This document shows positions 8,028-18,823 of a stretch of 58,529 nt of DNA, piece by piece. The notes beneath the pieces were generated by a model that saw only the letters and a program-made list of their open reading frames with translations, searched no databases and had not been told where the DNA came from. The DNA is taken from NCBI RefSeq assembly GCF_027489515.1, contig NZ_JAIXZS010000055.1, forward strand, positions 1-58,529. Direction: 5' to 3'. The position numbers and the translations under genes were made by a program. This DNA comes from Novosphingobium sp. (lineage in GTDB: Bacteria > Pseudomonadota > Alphaproteobacteria > Sphingomonadales > Sphingomonadaceae). The stretch's first letter is position 1; every line of letters starts with the position of its first letter.

Positions 8028-9127
8028 TCCCCGTCAACATCGCCGGTGCGCCCTATGAGGTGCGGATCGAGACCGGATTGCTGGCGGCCGCGGGCCGGAA
8101 CTGCCGGCCGTTCATTCGCGGCGGCAAGGTGGCGGTGGTGACAGACGAGCGCGTCGCGGCCGCCTGGCGCGAGACGGTCGCGGGCTCGCTCCTTGCCGAA
8201 GGGATCGCCAGCGAGTGGCTGGTATTGCCGGCGGGCGAGACGACGAAGAGCTGGGAATACCTCGCCCGCACGGCTGACTGGCTGCTCGAACAGGGAGTCG
8301 AACGCAAGGACAGCGTCATCGCGCTTGGCGGCGGGGTGATCGGCGACCTGACGGGCTTTGCCGCCTCGATGGTCAAGCGCGGCTGCGGGTTTATCCAGAT
8401 GCCCACGACGCTCCTTGCGCAGGTCGATTCGAGCGTGGGCGGGAAGACAGCAATCAACACCGCGGCAGGCAAGAACCTTGTGGGTGCGTTCCATCAGCCG
8501 GTGCTGGTGCTGGCCGATCCGCTGGCGCTCGATACGCTGCCGCCACGCGAGACGCGCGCAGGTTATGCCGAGGTCGTGAAGTACGGCCTGATCGACGATG
8601 CCGAGTTCTTCCACTGGTGCGAGGCCAATGGCCCGGCACTGCTGGCTGGCGATGCCAAGGCGCGTGAGCATGCGATTGCAAAGAGCGTTGCGGCCAAGGC
8701 GCGGATCGTCGCGGCGGACGAGAAGGAAACGCTGGGCGTGCGCGCGCTGCTCAACCTCGGCCATACCTTCGGCCATGCGCTGGAGGCCGAGACGGGCTTT
8801 TCGGACCGGCTGCTCCACGGCGAGGGGGTCGCGCTAGGCATGGTCTTGGCGGCGCGCTATTCGGCGCGGATCGGCCTGATGAACGGGCAGGATGCGGAAC
8901 GAGTGGCGGCGCATATCGGTGCGGCCGGGCTGCCCTCATCGCTAGCCGCACTGGGTCTCGCCTGCGATGGCGCGCGGCTCAAGGCGCATATGCTCCATGA
9001 CAAGAAGATGGATGCAGGCACCCTGCCCTTCCTGCTGATGCGAGGGATCGGGCAGACGTTTCTGGCGAAGGACGTCGATCTCGCCGATGTGGCCACTTTC
9101 CTCGATGCAGAGCTGACGCGCGGCTAA
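8018..9127 (+). CDS. aroB: 3-dehydroquinate synthase
   Basis: AroB converts DAHP to 3-dehydroquinate using NAD and a divalent metal. The 369-residue product has the standard fold signatures: ALGGGVIGDLTGFAAS for the dinucleotide site, PTTLLAQVDSSVGGKTAIN for phosphate and substrate, and NLGHTFGHALE with the metal-binding histidines. It overlaps the end of aroK by 10 nt, so translation is probably coupled. Its stop overlaps by 4 nt the stop of the converging DUF488 gene. Confidence 0.97.
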   Translation: MAVIPVNIAGAPYEVRIETGLLAAAGRNCRPFIRGGKVAVVTDERVAAAWRETVAGSLLAEGIASEWLVLPAGETTKSWEYLARTADWLLEQGVERKDSVIALGGGVIGDLTGFAASMVKRGCGFIQMPTTLLAQVDSSVGGKTAINTAAGKNLVGAFHQPVLVLADPLALDTLPPRETRAGYAEVVKYGLIDDAEFFHWCEANGPALLAGDAKAREHAIAKSVAAKARIVAADEKETLGVRALLNLGHTFGHALEAETGFSDRLLHGEGVALGMVLAARYSARIGLMNGQDAERVAAHIGAAGLPSSLAALGLACDGARLKAHMLHDKKMDAGTLPFLLMRGIGQTFLAKDVDLADVATFLDAELTRG

Positions 9128-9576
9128 GCCGGGTCGTCCGGCAGCAGATCGACCGCTTCGAAGCCCGGCAGCACAGCCTCACGCAGCAAGGTGCGATGGC
9201 ATTCTGCCGCAGCGCGCTCGTAGCACAGCAGCGCGACCTTGCGCTCGCACGCCAGTCCGGCAAGCACCGCACCAGCAGCCATGGCCTCGGGCAATTCCAG
9301 TTGAGCTGCGTAAATGGCGGAAAGGGCCGTGTGATCGCCGCGCCGCGCCGCCGCCCGGCCATCCGCCGGCGTGCCCAGCTCCTTGAAGTGGCGATACTCG
9401 ATCCCAGCCTCCTTCGCAGCGCCGGCAAGCGCGGTCTTGGAGAAACCCGGCCGCCGGGAGAGCGGCAGTGCCCGCACATCGGCGAGCACCTCAACGCCCG
9501 CGCGGGAAAGCGCGGCCATCACCCCTGCTACAGTCGCCTGCTCATAGCCAATGGTCCAGATGGTCGGGCCGGCCAT
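9124..9576 (-). CDS. DUF488 family protein
   Basis: This 150-residue protein matches the DUF488 pattern. It opens with the TIWTIGYE block, followed by ADVRALPLSRRPGFSK and a C-terminal LLCYERAAAECHR segment in which conserved Cys and His are present. Biochemical function of the family is unknown. The gene lies 5 nt downstream of csaA in the same direction and belongs to the enoyl-CoA hydratase/csaA/DUF488 run. It converges on aroB with a 4-nt overlap of the stop codons. Confidence 0.85.
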   Translation of the reverse strand: MAGPTIWTIGYEQATVAGVMAALSRAGVEVLADVRALPLSRRPGFSKTALAGAAKEAGIEYRHFKELGTPADGRAAARRGDHTALSAIYAAQLELPEAMAAGAVLAGLACERKVALLCYERAAAECHRTLLREAVLPGFEAVDLLPDDPA

Positions 9577-9581
9577 GCCGT

Positions 9582-9953
9582 TCAGAACAGGCGGGCGCCG
9601 TTGGGCACCTTGCCATCCGGCGCGAAGAGCACGACGCGGCCCTCCTCGTCGGGAAAGCCGACCGTCAGCACTTCGGACATGAACTTCCCGATCTGGCGCG
9701 GTGGGAAATTGACCACCGCCGCGACCTGCCGGCCGACGAGTTCGTCGGGCGAGTAGAGCGCGGCAATCTGTGCGCTCGAACGCTTCACGCCGATGCCCTC
9801 CCCGAAGTCGATCGCCAGTTTTAGGCTGGGCTTGCGCGCTTCGGGATAGGGTTCCGCACTCACGATCGTGCCCATTCGGATATCAACCTTGAGGAAATCG
9901 TCAAAGCCGATGAGGTCTGCCGCAGGGGCTGCAGGATCGTGTTCGAGATGCAT
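9582..9953 (-). CDS. csaA: CsaA-like tRNA-binding domain protein
   Basis: This 123-residue protein consists of one tRNA-binding OB-fold domain like those at the ends of methionyl- and phenylalanyl-tRNA synthetases. Landmarks are FLKVDIRMGTIV, the ARKPSLKLAIDFG strand pair and the C-terminal GAR-F ending. Bacillus CsaA has been described as an export-related chaperone that also binds tRNA. The start codon overlaps the upstream enoyl-CoA hydratase stop (TAATG), so translation is coupled. The domain call is firm; the cellular role is inferred from the family. Confidence 0.9.
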   Translation of the reverse strand: MHLEHDPAAPAADLIGFDDFLKVDIRMGTIVSAEPYPEARKPSLKLAIDFGEGIGVKRSSAQIAALYSPDELVGRQVAAVVNFPPRQIGKFMSEVLTVGFPDEEGRVVLFAPDGKVPNGARLF

Positions 9954-10735
9954 TATTGGCCCTTAAACTGTGCTTTCCGCTTTTCGAGAAAGGCCTTGAT
10001 GCCCTCGGCAGCATCGGCGCTATCGCCGGCTTTCCACTGGCCTTCCGCTTCGATCAGTAGCGCGGCAGGGAGATCGGTTTCAAGCGCGCGGGCGACATTC
10101 TGGCGCATCACGCCGAGCGCAACGGTCGGGCCGTTGGCGAGGCGTTCGGCCAGCGCCATGGCTTCCCCGGCAAGTGCCGCGTCGTCGACCGCCTTGTAGA
10201 TCATACCCCATTCCTCGGCCTTTTCGGCGCCGACGCGTTCGCCCAGCATCATCATCTGCAGCGCGCGCGACTTACCGATGAGGCGCGGCAGCACCCAGCT
10301 GGCGCCGCCATCAGGCACGAGGCCGATGTTGACGAAAGCCTGCAGGAAATAGGCGCTCTTCGCCGCAAGCACGAAATCGCCCATCAGCGCGATCGAGCAG
10401 CCAACGCCAGCGGCGGGGCCGTTGACCGCAGTGACCAGCGGCACGCCGAGGCGAGAGAGCTTGGCGATCATCGGGTTGTAATGCTCGGTCAGCGCCTTGT
10501 AGCTGCCCGCGCCGCCAGCAACGCTGCGCTTTCCGGTCGCGGCGAGATCGGCGCCCGAGCAGAACGCCCGGCCCTCACCCGTGATGACGACGGCGCGCGC
10601 GCCTTCAAGGTCATAGAGCGCATCGCCGATCTCGACCGCCATGTTGGGCGGGCAGGCATTGAGCCGCTCCGGCCGGTTGAGCACGATGCGGCGGACAAGG
10701 CCGACATTTTCGACGCGGATCGTTTCGTAGGACAT
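9953..10735 (-). CDS. Enoyl-CoA hydratase/isomerase, PaaG-like
   Basis: This crotonase-fold protein has about 260 residues from the ATG of MSYETI. The oxyanion-hole segments are visible as GRAFCSGADL and NGPAAGVGCS. The block VPDGGASWVLPRLIGKSRALQM followed by EEWGMIYKAVDD resembles PaaG-type isomerases (2-(1,2-epoxy-1,2-dihydrophenyl)acetyl-CoA isomerase and its relatives), which commonly have Asp where hydratases have Glu. It could act in beta-oxidation or on aromatic-ring CoA esters; no paa genes are nearby. An inverted repeat covers the Shine-Dalgarno region upstream. An alternative start at 10768 would add eleven residues but lies inside that repeat. Confidence 0.85.
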   Translation of the reverse strand: MSYETIRVENVGLVRRIVLNRPERLNACPPNMAVEIGDALYDLEGARAVVITGEGRAFCSGADLAATGKRSVAGGAGSYKALTEHYNPMIAKLSRLGVPLVTAVNGPAAGVGCSIALMGDFVLAAKSAYFLQAFVNIGLVPDGGASWVLPRLIGKSRALQMMMLGERVGAEKAEEWGMIYKAVDDAALAGEAMALAERLANGPTVALGVMRQNVARALETDLPAALLIEAEGQWKAGDSADAAEGIKAFLEKRKAQFKGQ

Positions 10736-10743
10736 CGCTCTTT

Positions 10744-10765
10744 CCCTTAATCGCTCGGTTAAGGG
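10744..10765 (-). promoter_or_regulatory. Inverted repeat over the ribosome binding site of the enoyl-CoA hydratase gene
   Basis: CCCTTAA and TTAAGGG form perfect 7-bp arms around 8 nt, ending 9 nt before the chosen ATG. On the minus strand the arm TTAAGGG supplies the Shine-Dalgarno AAGGG, so an RNA hairpin would hide it. As DNA it could equally be an operator. It resembles a CtrA box (TTAA-N7-TTAA) but has an 8-nt gap. Confidence 0.5.
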
Positions 10766-10843
10766 CATGGCTAAGCCAGCGATGCGGGCTTGGCAAGCCG
10801 GTTCAGCCGGTCCTCACAAAAGCGCCAAGGTTCAGCCCAGGTG

Positions 10844-11809
10844 TCAGGAATGCGCCTGCGCGAAGGCCGCCGCCGCGCCGAACAGGCCGGGCTGCGGGTG
10901 GGTGATCAGCTTGACCGGCATCGCCGCCATGAGGCTTTCGAACCGGCCCTTCGAGGTGAAACGTTCGGCAAAGCCTGAGCGCACGAGTGTATCCTTGATA
11001 CGCAGGCCCAGCCCGCCCGCCATGACAAGCGCGCCGGCTCCATGTGCGAGTGCGAGATCGCCCGCCACGCTGCCGAGCGAGAGACAGAAGCGGTCGACCG
11101 CAGCAGCAGCGAGGCTGTCCTCGCCGCTGGTGCCGAGCGCCCAGAGCTCCTTGTCGGTAAGCGAGGTAATCGCGCGGCCTTTTATGCTGGCTAGGGTCTC
11201 GTAGATATCGACGATCCCGGGCCCCGCTACCACGCGCTCGGCCGAAACGCGGCGGTGCCGCCCGCGCAAGCGCGCAAGGATGGCGTCCTCGATCTTGTCG
11301 AGCGGGGCGTAATCAATGTGGCCGCCCTCGGTGGGCTGGACATGATAGGTGCCGCGCTGGCGCCAGAGCTGCGCGACACCGAGTCCGGTACCGGGCCCGA
11401 CAACGCTGATCGTGCCTTCTTCCGGCAACGGCACTTCGGGTCCGCAAAGGTGCAGGAAGTGCGCATCGTCCGCCTGCGCGACCGCATGCGCCACGGCAGC
11501 AAAGTCGTTGACGACAACATAGTCCGGCGCGCCGAGCTTCTCGGGGATCAGCGCAGGACGAATGATCCAGGGGTTGTTCGTGAAGCGAATGATCTCGCCG
11601 CCGACCGGCCCTGCCACGGCAATCGCAACGGCAGCGGGCAGCGTCCCCCCGGAGAGACGAGCAAACTCTTCCCATGCGAGCTGGAAACTCGGGTGATCGG
11701 CAGTCTTGAGCGTTACGGCCTCGCCCAGCGAGACGACACGCCCGGCCTCTACCTCGGCCAGCGCAAAGCGGGCGTGTGTTCCGCCGATATCGACCGCGAC
11801 AAGTTGCAT
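10844..11809 (-). CDS. glk: Glucokinase
   Basis: This 321-residue enzyme belongs to the Glk (proteobacterial, ASKHA-fold) family. It begins with the phosphate-binding [13 protein letters not shown], has the substrate block [12 protein letters not shown] and the second phosphate motif [12 protein letters not shown], then the conserved EGGHIDYAP loop. It phosphorylates glucose released from maltodextrins to glucose-6-phosphate, the substrate of the Zwf enzyme encoded upstream. It is the last gene of the zwf-pgl-edd-glk operon, 49 nt after edd. No clear terminator was found after it. Confidence 0.96.
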   Translation of the reverse strand: MQLVAVDIGGTHARFALAEVEAGRVVSLGEAVTLKTADHPSFQLAWEEFARLSGGTLPAAVAIAVAGPVGGEIIRFTNNPWIIRPALIPEKLGAPDYVVVNDFAAVAHAVAQADDAHFLHLCGPEVPLPEEGTISVVGPGTGLGVAQLWRQRGTYHVQPTEGGHIDYAPLDKIEDAILARLRGRHRRVSAERVVAGPGIVDIYETLASIKGRAITSLTDKELWALGTSGEDSLAAAAVDRFCLSLGSVAGDLALAHGAGALVMAGGLGLRIKDTLVRSGFAERFTSKGRFESLMAAMPVKLITHPQPGLFGAAAAFAQAHS

Positions 11810-11858
11810 GCCTCTCTCCCCCCTCGTGCGCTGCTCTATGGCAACGCCTGCTTATGCC

Positions 11859-13678
<1,820 letters not shown>

Positions 13679-13682
<4 letters not shown>

Positions 13683-14290
13683 TCGCTCCAGTAGATCGTG
13701 ACAGGCGGTCCGTAGCCGCGCAGGAAATCGGAGACGGGATAGGCGTCGGACCCGGCGAGCCCGGTTTCGATTAGCGCCTTCTTGGACGCGCCGGTGACGA
13801 CGAGGATAATCTCTTTCGTGGCCTTGAGCGCGCGCTTGTTGAGCGTGAGCCGGTCGAACGGCGCTTCGGGCGGCAGCGGGATCGGGGTCGTCGCGATCAC
13901 AGTCGGGCCGGGCCGCACCAGCGCGTGCATGTGCGGGAAGAGCGAGGCGACATGGCCGTCCTCACCCATGCCGAGCCAGACGAGATCGAAGGGTTCGACG
14001 GGAACACCCTCTTCCAGACGCTCGAACACTGCGCCAGTTCTAGCAAGCGCAGCGTGGAGCTTGCCGAAGTTGCTCGCGGGGTGATCATCCGGCACGCGCC
14101 GATCGTCGGTTAGCGCGATGGTGGCGCAGGTCCAATCCAGATCCTGCTGGGCCAGCAGCGCGAAGACCTTGAGCGGGGTCGAGCCGCCTGTGAACGCGAG
14201 CCGCTTGGGCCCGGGCTTTGCGAGCACGCGGGCAATGTGCGCGGCAACTGCAGCGGCGTCGCCCGGGTTAGCCCATGTGACGTCAGTCAT
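13679..14290 (-). CDS. pgl: 6-phosphogluconolactonase
   Basis: This 203-residue lactonase is of the NagB/SOL family (DevB type). It hydrolyses 6-phosphogluconolactone made by Zwf. Motifs seen are [30 protein letters not shown] and [15 protein letters not shown], the last being diagnostic for the family. The ATG of MTDVTW overlaps the end of zwf by 8 nt and its stop overlaps the edd start by 4 nt. This gives tight coupling between successive enzymes of the pathway. Confidence 0.95.
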
Positions 14291-15731
14291 GCCAGCTGCG
14301 CCCGTCGCGCTCGGTGAGCGCAATGCCGGCGTTTGGCCCCCAGCTGCCAGCGGCATAAGGCCTTACTTCCATCTTGGTTTCGGCCCAGACGCGGCGGATT
14401 GCATCGACCCAGGTCCACTGGGCCTCGACCTCATCACGCCGGACGAACAGGGTCTGCTCGCCTTCGATCAGATCAAGCAGTAGCCGTTCATAGGCAATGC
14501 GCCGGCGGGCCTTGGCAAACGCGGTGGTGAGCGAGAGATCGAGGTTCACTTCGCGCAGCACCACGCCGCCCCGGTCGAGCCCCGGCTCCTTGGCCATGAC
14601 CTGCAGCCGCACATACTCCTCGGGCTGGAGGCGGATCACGAGGCGATTGGCCGCCAGCTTGCCGCCGCGCTGCGAGAAGATGTTGTGCGGCACCCCCTTG
14701 AACTGGACGACGATCTCGCTGCGCCGCTCGGCAAGGCGTTTACCGTGCCGCAAGTAGAACGGCACGCCCTGCCAGCGCCAGTTATCGACGTGTGCCTTGA
14801 TCGCGACGTAAGTCTCGGTGTCGGAAGCCGCGCCAAGATCGTCGAGATAACCGGTGACCGCGCTGCCACCCACGGCGCCTGCGCCATATTGTCCGCGCAC
14901 CATTTCCTCGGCCTTTACCGGGCGCAGCGCGCGCAGGACCTTGACCTTCTCGTCGCGGATTGAGGTGGCGTCGAACTCGACCGGGGGCTCCATCGCGGTG
15001 AGCGCGACGAGCTGAAGCATGTGGTTCTGCACCATGTCGCGCAGCGCGCCGGTGTCGTCGTAGAACCCCTTGCGGCCTTCGAGACCGACCGTTTCGCTGA
15101 CGGTGATCTGCACGTGATCGATGCCCGCGCTGTTCCACAGCGGCTCGAACATCATGTTGGCAAAACGCAGCGCGAGGAGGTTCTGGACCGTTTCCTTGCC
15201 GAGATAGTGATCGATGCGGAAGATCTGCTTCTCCGCAAAACCGGCGGCGACAGCATCGTTGATGCGGCGGCTGGAGGCAAGATCGTTGCCGAGCGGCTTT
15301 TCCAGGCCGATGCGCACGCCTTCATGGGCGAGGCCCGCAAGCCGGAGGCCTTCGATGGTCGGCTCGAACAGGGCGGGCGCGGTCGAGAGGAAGATCGAAA
15401 GGCCGCACGAGGTGTCGCCAAGCTTTTCGGCAAGCCCCGCAAAGCCTTCGGGCTTCGAGGCGTCGAGAGTCTGATATTCGAGGCGCTCGAGGAAGCTTAC
15501 GAGCTTGGTATCATCGCGGCGATCGGCGGGGAGGAACTCCTCCAGCGCAGCGCGCGCCATCTCGCGGAATTCGGTATCATCATGCACCGAACGCGCGGTG
15601 CCGACGATGCGCAATGTGGGGTCGATCAGGCCATCCTCGTGCAGCGCGTAGAGCGAGGGCAGCAGCATGCGCCGCGACAGATCGCCGGTCGCGCCGAACA
15701 GGAGCAGGGCGGAACAGCTGGTGGCGGCCAT
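14283..15731 (-). CDS. zwf: Glucose-6-phosphate 1-dehydrogenase
   Basis: This protein has about 482 residues, the usual Zwf length. The dinucleotide-binding FGATGDLSRRM is near the N-terminus, and the active-site RIDHYLGKETVQN block carries the catalytic lysine and histidine region. The enzyme oxidises glucose-6-phosphate to the lactone. Two ATG codons are available. AAGGAG lies only 1 nt from the first (15740) but 10 nt from the second, so I use the second. It heads the Entner-Doudoroff operon. A 14-bp palindrome at 15811-15824, similar to sites in the maltodextrin locus, lies about 80 nt upstream. Confidence 0.96.
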   Translation of the reverse strand: MAATSCSALLLFGATGDLSRRMLLPSLYALHEDGLIDPTLRIVGTARSVHDDTEFREMARAALEEFLPADRRDDTKLVSFLERLEYQTLDASKPEGFAGLAEKLGDTSCGLSIFLSTAPALFEPTIEGLRLAGLAHEGVRIGLEKPLGNDLASSRRINDAVAAGFAEKQIFRIDHYLGKETVQNLLALRFANMMFEPLWNSAGIDHVQITVSETVGLEGRKGFYDDTGALRDMVQNHMLQLVALTAMEPPVEFDATSIRDEKVKVLRALRPVKAEEMVRGQYGAGAVGGSAVTGYLDDLGAASDTETYVAIKAHVDNWRWQGVPFYLRHGKRLAERRSEIVVQFKGVPHNIFSQRGGKLAANRLVIRLQPEEYVRLQVMAKEPGLDRGGVVLREVNLDLSLTTAFAKARRRIAYERLLLDLIEGEQTLFVRRDEVEAQWTWVDAIRRVWAETKMEVRPYAAGSWGPNAGIALTERDGRSWHD

Positions 15732-15810
15732 GGGCGGCATACTCCTTAACCGGGCAGCTGCACGAGAGCGCCCGAAGGCTCCCTAGACCCGAATGCCTTG
15801 GGCTTCAGCA

Positions 15811-15824
15811 CGCATAAGTATGCG
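15811..15824. promoter_or_regulatory. Palindromic operator candidate upstream of zwf
   Basis: CGCATAAGTATGCG is a perfect palindrome apart from its central AG. The core GCATAAGTATGC matches the consensus GCATANNTATGC seen in the LacI and sugar-transporter promoters at 27.0-28.3 kb. It lies between zwf and the end of the esterase gene and is a likely site for the same LacI-type regulator. Confidence 0.6.
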
Positions 15825-15842
15825 AGTTGGAATGGACAAGCC

Positions 15843-16745
15843 TCAGCGCCGGAAGAGCCATTCGAAGATTTCCGGCAGGCGCGCGGCCCAGGCGTTCTCT
15901 TCGTGCTCTGCGCCCGGGTAGATGCGGCTCTCGAAATCGCTACCGCGCCGCCAGCCAAGCTTTGCGAATTCGGCGTCGATCGGTTCCTGATAGGGCGCGT
16001 AAAAGGCATCGAGCGTGGCTGTGCCATGGTCCATCCAGATGCGCCGGCCGGCGGGAGCGCCCATCGTGCGATCGAAGAAGCCGGTCCAGAGCGCCAGCGT
16101 TTCGGAGTTGAAGCCCTTGATCGTATCGGGGCCGATGGCGGGCCAGTGCGAACTGATGCAGGCGGCCTGCCCGTAGCCATCGGGGCGCGCGGCGATGGCG
16201 TAGCAGCTCATCAGGCCGCCCATGCTGGAGCCCGCGATGGCGGTATCCTCCCGGCCCGGTCGGGTGCGGAACGAAGCATCGACCCAGGTCTTGAGCGGCC
16301 CGGCGAGCCAAGCGAGATAAGCATCCGAGATCACCGGCGCGGCGGCGATCGCGTCCATCTTTGCTTTCAGCGCAGGCGGCGCGGCATCATAGGCGGGGCG
16401 CGGCAGGTACTGGCGGAACCGGTCCTCGCCGGGGGCCCAGATGCCGACAATGATGCGCGGCTCGATCCCCTGCCCCATTACCGTGAGCATGGCCTTGTCG
16501 GCCGCCCAGATCTTGTTGAAATTGCTGTTCTTCAGATCGAACAGATTGTGCCCGTCGTGCATGTAAAGCACAGGATAACGCTTGCCCGAAGTGTCGTAGC
16601 CCGGCGGCAGCCAGATCGTGAAGCGCTGGGGCGGGAGACCCGCCGCCCGCACCTCGGTGTATTCGATGCGCCGCCCGGTGTCCTCCTGGGCGGCGGCCAG
16701 CCCCGGCAAGAGCAGCGCGGCGAGGAGGAGGAGCAAGCGCCACAT
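15843..16745 (-). CDS. Secreted alpha/beta-hydrolase (esterase D/enterochelin-esterase-like)
   Basis: This protein has about 300 residues with a signal peptide (about 1-20). The fold resembles the Esterase D/Fes family: an early LPPGYDTSGKRYPVLYMHDG segment, the nucleophile elbow GSSMGG, and a C-terminal GAEHEENAW that would supply the catalytic histidine. It may remove acyl groups from oligosaccharides, which would fit its place as last gene after the glycoside hydrolases; that role is inferred. An in-frame GTG at 16751 overlaps the GH97 stop as GTGA, while the ATG used lies 6 nt inside. Either start is possible. Confidence 0.85.
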   Translation of the reverse strand: MWRLLLLLAALLLPGLAAAQEDTGRRIEYTEVRAAGLPPQRFTIWLPPGYDTSGKRYPVLYMHDGHNLFDLKNSNFNKIWAADKAMLTVMGQGIEPRIIVGIWAPGEDRFRQYLPRPAYDAAPPALKAKMDAIAAAPVISDAYLAWLAGPLKTWVDASFRTRPGREDTAIAGSSMGGLMSCYAIAARPDGYGQAACISSHWPAIGPDTIKGFNSETLALWTGFFDRTMGAPAGRRIWMDHGTATLDAFYAPYQEPIDAEFAKLGWRRGSDFESRIYPGAEHEENAWAARLPEIFEWLFRR

Positions 16746-16747
16746 GG

Positions 16748-18823
16748 TCACTTGCCCGGATGGAGCCTGATCGCAGCGCCGCCACCAGGGGCGAGCCAGA
16801 GCGGGATCTTGTCGCCCTTCTTCACAGTCAGCGTCGCATAGGCGATCTTGTGGCGGGCTTCAGTGGCATAAGTCGCCCCTTCCCCGTCCTTCCAGATCGT
16901 CGCGGTATAGGTCTTGCCCGCGTCGAGGAAATCCATCGCGAGCGTGACATCGCGCGCAGTGGCGTCGTTCACGCCGCCGACGAACCAGTCCTCGCTGTTG
17001 CGGTCCTTGCGCGCGAAGATTGCGTAATCACCTACTGCACCCGCGATCAGGTGGCTCTCCGACCAGTCTGCGGGAACTGCGCGAATGAACTCCAGTTCTT
17101 TCGGATGCGCAGCAAGGCTCTCGATGAAATCCGATGCCATCTGGATCGGCGAATAGATTGCGAGATAGAGCCCGAGCTGCTTGGCAAGCGTCGAGGCCAG
17201 CGGCACGTGGTTCGCCCCTTCCAGGCTGAGCATGCCGGGGGTGAAATCCATCGGACCCGAAAGCATGCGGGTGTAGACCAGCGTCGGCTCATGGTCCGGC
17301 CCGTTGGCGAACTCACCCCAGGCGTTATACTCCATGCCGCGCGCGCCTTCGCGGTCGATCCAGTTTGGGTATGTGCGGCGGAGCCCGGTGTCCTTGACCG
17401 GCTCGTGCGCATCAATCGCCACCTGATACTTTGCCGCCGTTTCGACGACCTTCATGTGGTGCTGCACGTTGCGCTGGCCTTCATGCCATTCCATGCGGAC
17501 TTCGCCGGGCTTGTCGCCGGGGGCGATGATCCCGCCAGCGTCCGCGACATAGCCGGTCTTGACCGAATGCATGCCGAGCGACTGATACAGCTTCATCGCC
17601 GGTTCGAGCTGGGCCTCGTAGTTGGCGATGTTGCCGCCTGTCTCGTTGTGGCCAATCAACTGGACCTTCTTCTTCGCGGCATAGGCGGTGACGGCCTTGA
17701 GATCGAAATCCGGCACCGCCTCGGTAAAGCTGAAGTCCTGCCCGTGGCCGAACCAGTCACCATTCCAGCCCTTGTCCCATCCTTCGACGAGAAGCCCGCC
17801 GAAGCCGTTCTTCGCAGCGAAATCGATGTACTGCTTGGCGCGCTCGGTGGTTGCGCCGTGGCGCGGACCTTCGGCCCAGGTCCAGTCGCCGCGGATCATG
17901 CCCCACCAGATGCCGATGTACTTCATCGGCTTGAACCACGAGACATCGCCGATCTTGTTCGGCTCGTTGAGATTGAGCTCGAGATCGTTCTCGACAAGGC
18001 CCGCCGCGCTGTCGGCAATGCGGATCGTGCGCCAGGGGGTGTTGAACGGCAGGTCGCGGATCACGGCGGAGCCGCGCGAGGATGGCGCTAGAGTCGTGCG
18101 GAACAACTGCCGCTCGGCGCGCTTGAAGTACATCGCCGAATAATCGACCAGTGCGGCCTCATGGAACGCGAGGTGCGTGCCGTCCTCAAGCCACATGGTG
18201 ATCGGTGTCTGCGCGGTGGCGACCGCATCGATCGGCGTGCGCTGGTAGATCTGTTCCTCGCGGTTCCATTCAAGGCCAGCTACCCAGAATGCGGTGCCGG
18301 GCTGCGCGATGTCGAACTCGGTCCACTCGTCACCGATCTTCAGCGTCTTTAGGCCGGGCTGCTCGGGCAGTTCATAGCGAAAGCCGAAGCCATCATTGAA
18401 CAGGCGGAAGCGCACGTTCATCCGGCGGCCGGCGTAGTCGGCATTCTGTTCGAAGCGGACGAGCACTTCGTTGTGATGATCGCGCACGAAGCGCCGCTCG
18501 CCCCAGGGCTGTTCCCACGTGCTGTCTGCGCTCGCGGCTTCCGAACCAGTGATGCGGAAGCCACGCACCAGATTAAGCCCGTCCGTCAGCGTAAAGCCGA
18601 GCTTGGAGGCGCCAATCAGCAGCTTGCCCTTGCGCGAGAGCGAGTAGACCGGGCGGTCGCTGCCATCAGTGGTGACGGTGAGGACGAGGCTGCCATCGGG
18701 CGATGCGGCGGTAACGACGGCCTTCTGCGGCGCGGTCTGAGCGAAAGCGGCATTGGGCAGCAGCGCGGCGGCCAGCGCCATGAGGGCGGCCTTGCGGTTC
18801 AGGCGGAGCATGGTTTTGGTCAT
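16748..18823 (-). CDS. Glycoside hydrolase family 97 alpha-glucosidase (SusB-like)
   Basis: This 691-residue exported enzyme has a signal peptide at about 1-32. The N-terminal beta-sandwich (about 35-290) is followed by a TIM barrel starting near GIWWGMIRGDWTW and a C-terminal beta domain. Blocks such as HEPVKDTGLRRTYPN and REGARGMEYNAW carry glutamates that in inverting GH97 enzymes such as SusB act as base and acid. GH97 SusB-type enzymes remove glucose from maltooligosaccharides in the periplasm with calcium. The start ATG overlaps the upstream GH13 stop (ATGA). The frame remains open further upstream, but that stretch lies inside the GH13 gene and is not coding. Confidence 0.93.
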   Translation of the reverse strand: MTKTMLRLNRKAALMALAAALLPNAAFAQTAPQKAVVTAASPDGSLVLTVTTDGSDRPVYSLSRKGKLLIGASKLGFTLTDGLNLVRGFRITGSEAASADSTWEQPWGERRFVRDHHNEVLVRFEQNADYAGRRMNVRFRLFNDGFGFRYELPEQPGLKTLKIGDEWTEFDIAQPGTAFWVAGLEWNREEQIYQRTPIDAVATAQTPITMWLEDGTHLAFHEAALVDYSAMYFKRAERQLFRTTLAPSSRGSAVIRDLPFNTPWRTIRIADSAAGLVENDLELNLNEPNKIGDVSWFKPMKYIGIWWGMIRGDWTWAEGPRHGATTERAKQYIDFAAKNGFGGLLVEGWDKGWNGDWFGHGQDFSFTEAVPDFDLKAVTAYAAKKKVQLIGHNETGGNIANYEAQLEPAMKLYQSLGMHSVKTGYVADAGGIIAPGDKPGEVRMEWHEGQRNVQHHMKVVETAAKYQVAIDAHEPVKDTGLRRTYPNWIDREGARGMEYNAWGEFANGPDHEPTLVYTRMLSGPMDFTPGMLSLEGANHVPLASTLAKQLGLYLAIYSPIQMASDFIESLAAHPKELEFIRAVPADWSESHLIAGAVGDYAIFARKDRNSEDWFVGGVNDATARDVTLAMDFLDAGKTYTATIWKDGEGATYATEARHKIAYATLTVKKGDKIPLWLAPGGGAAIRLHPGK

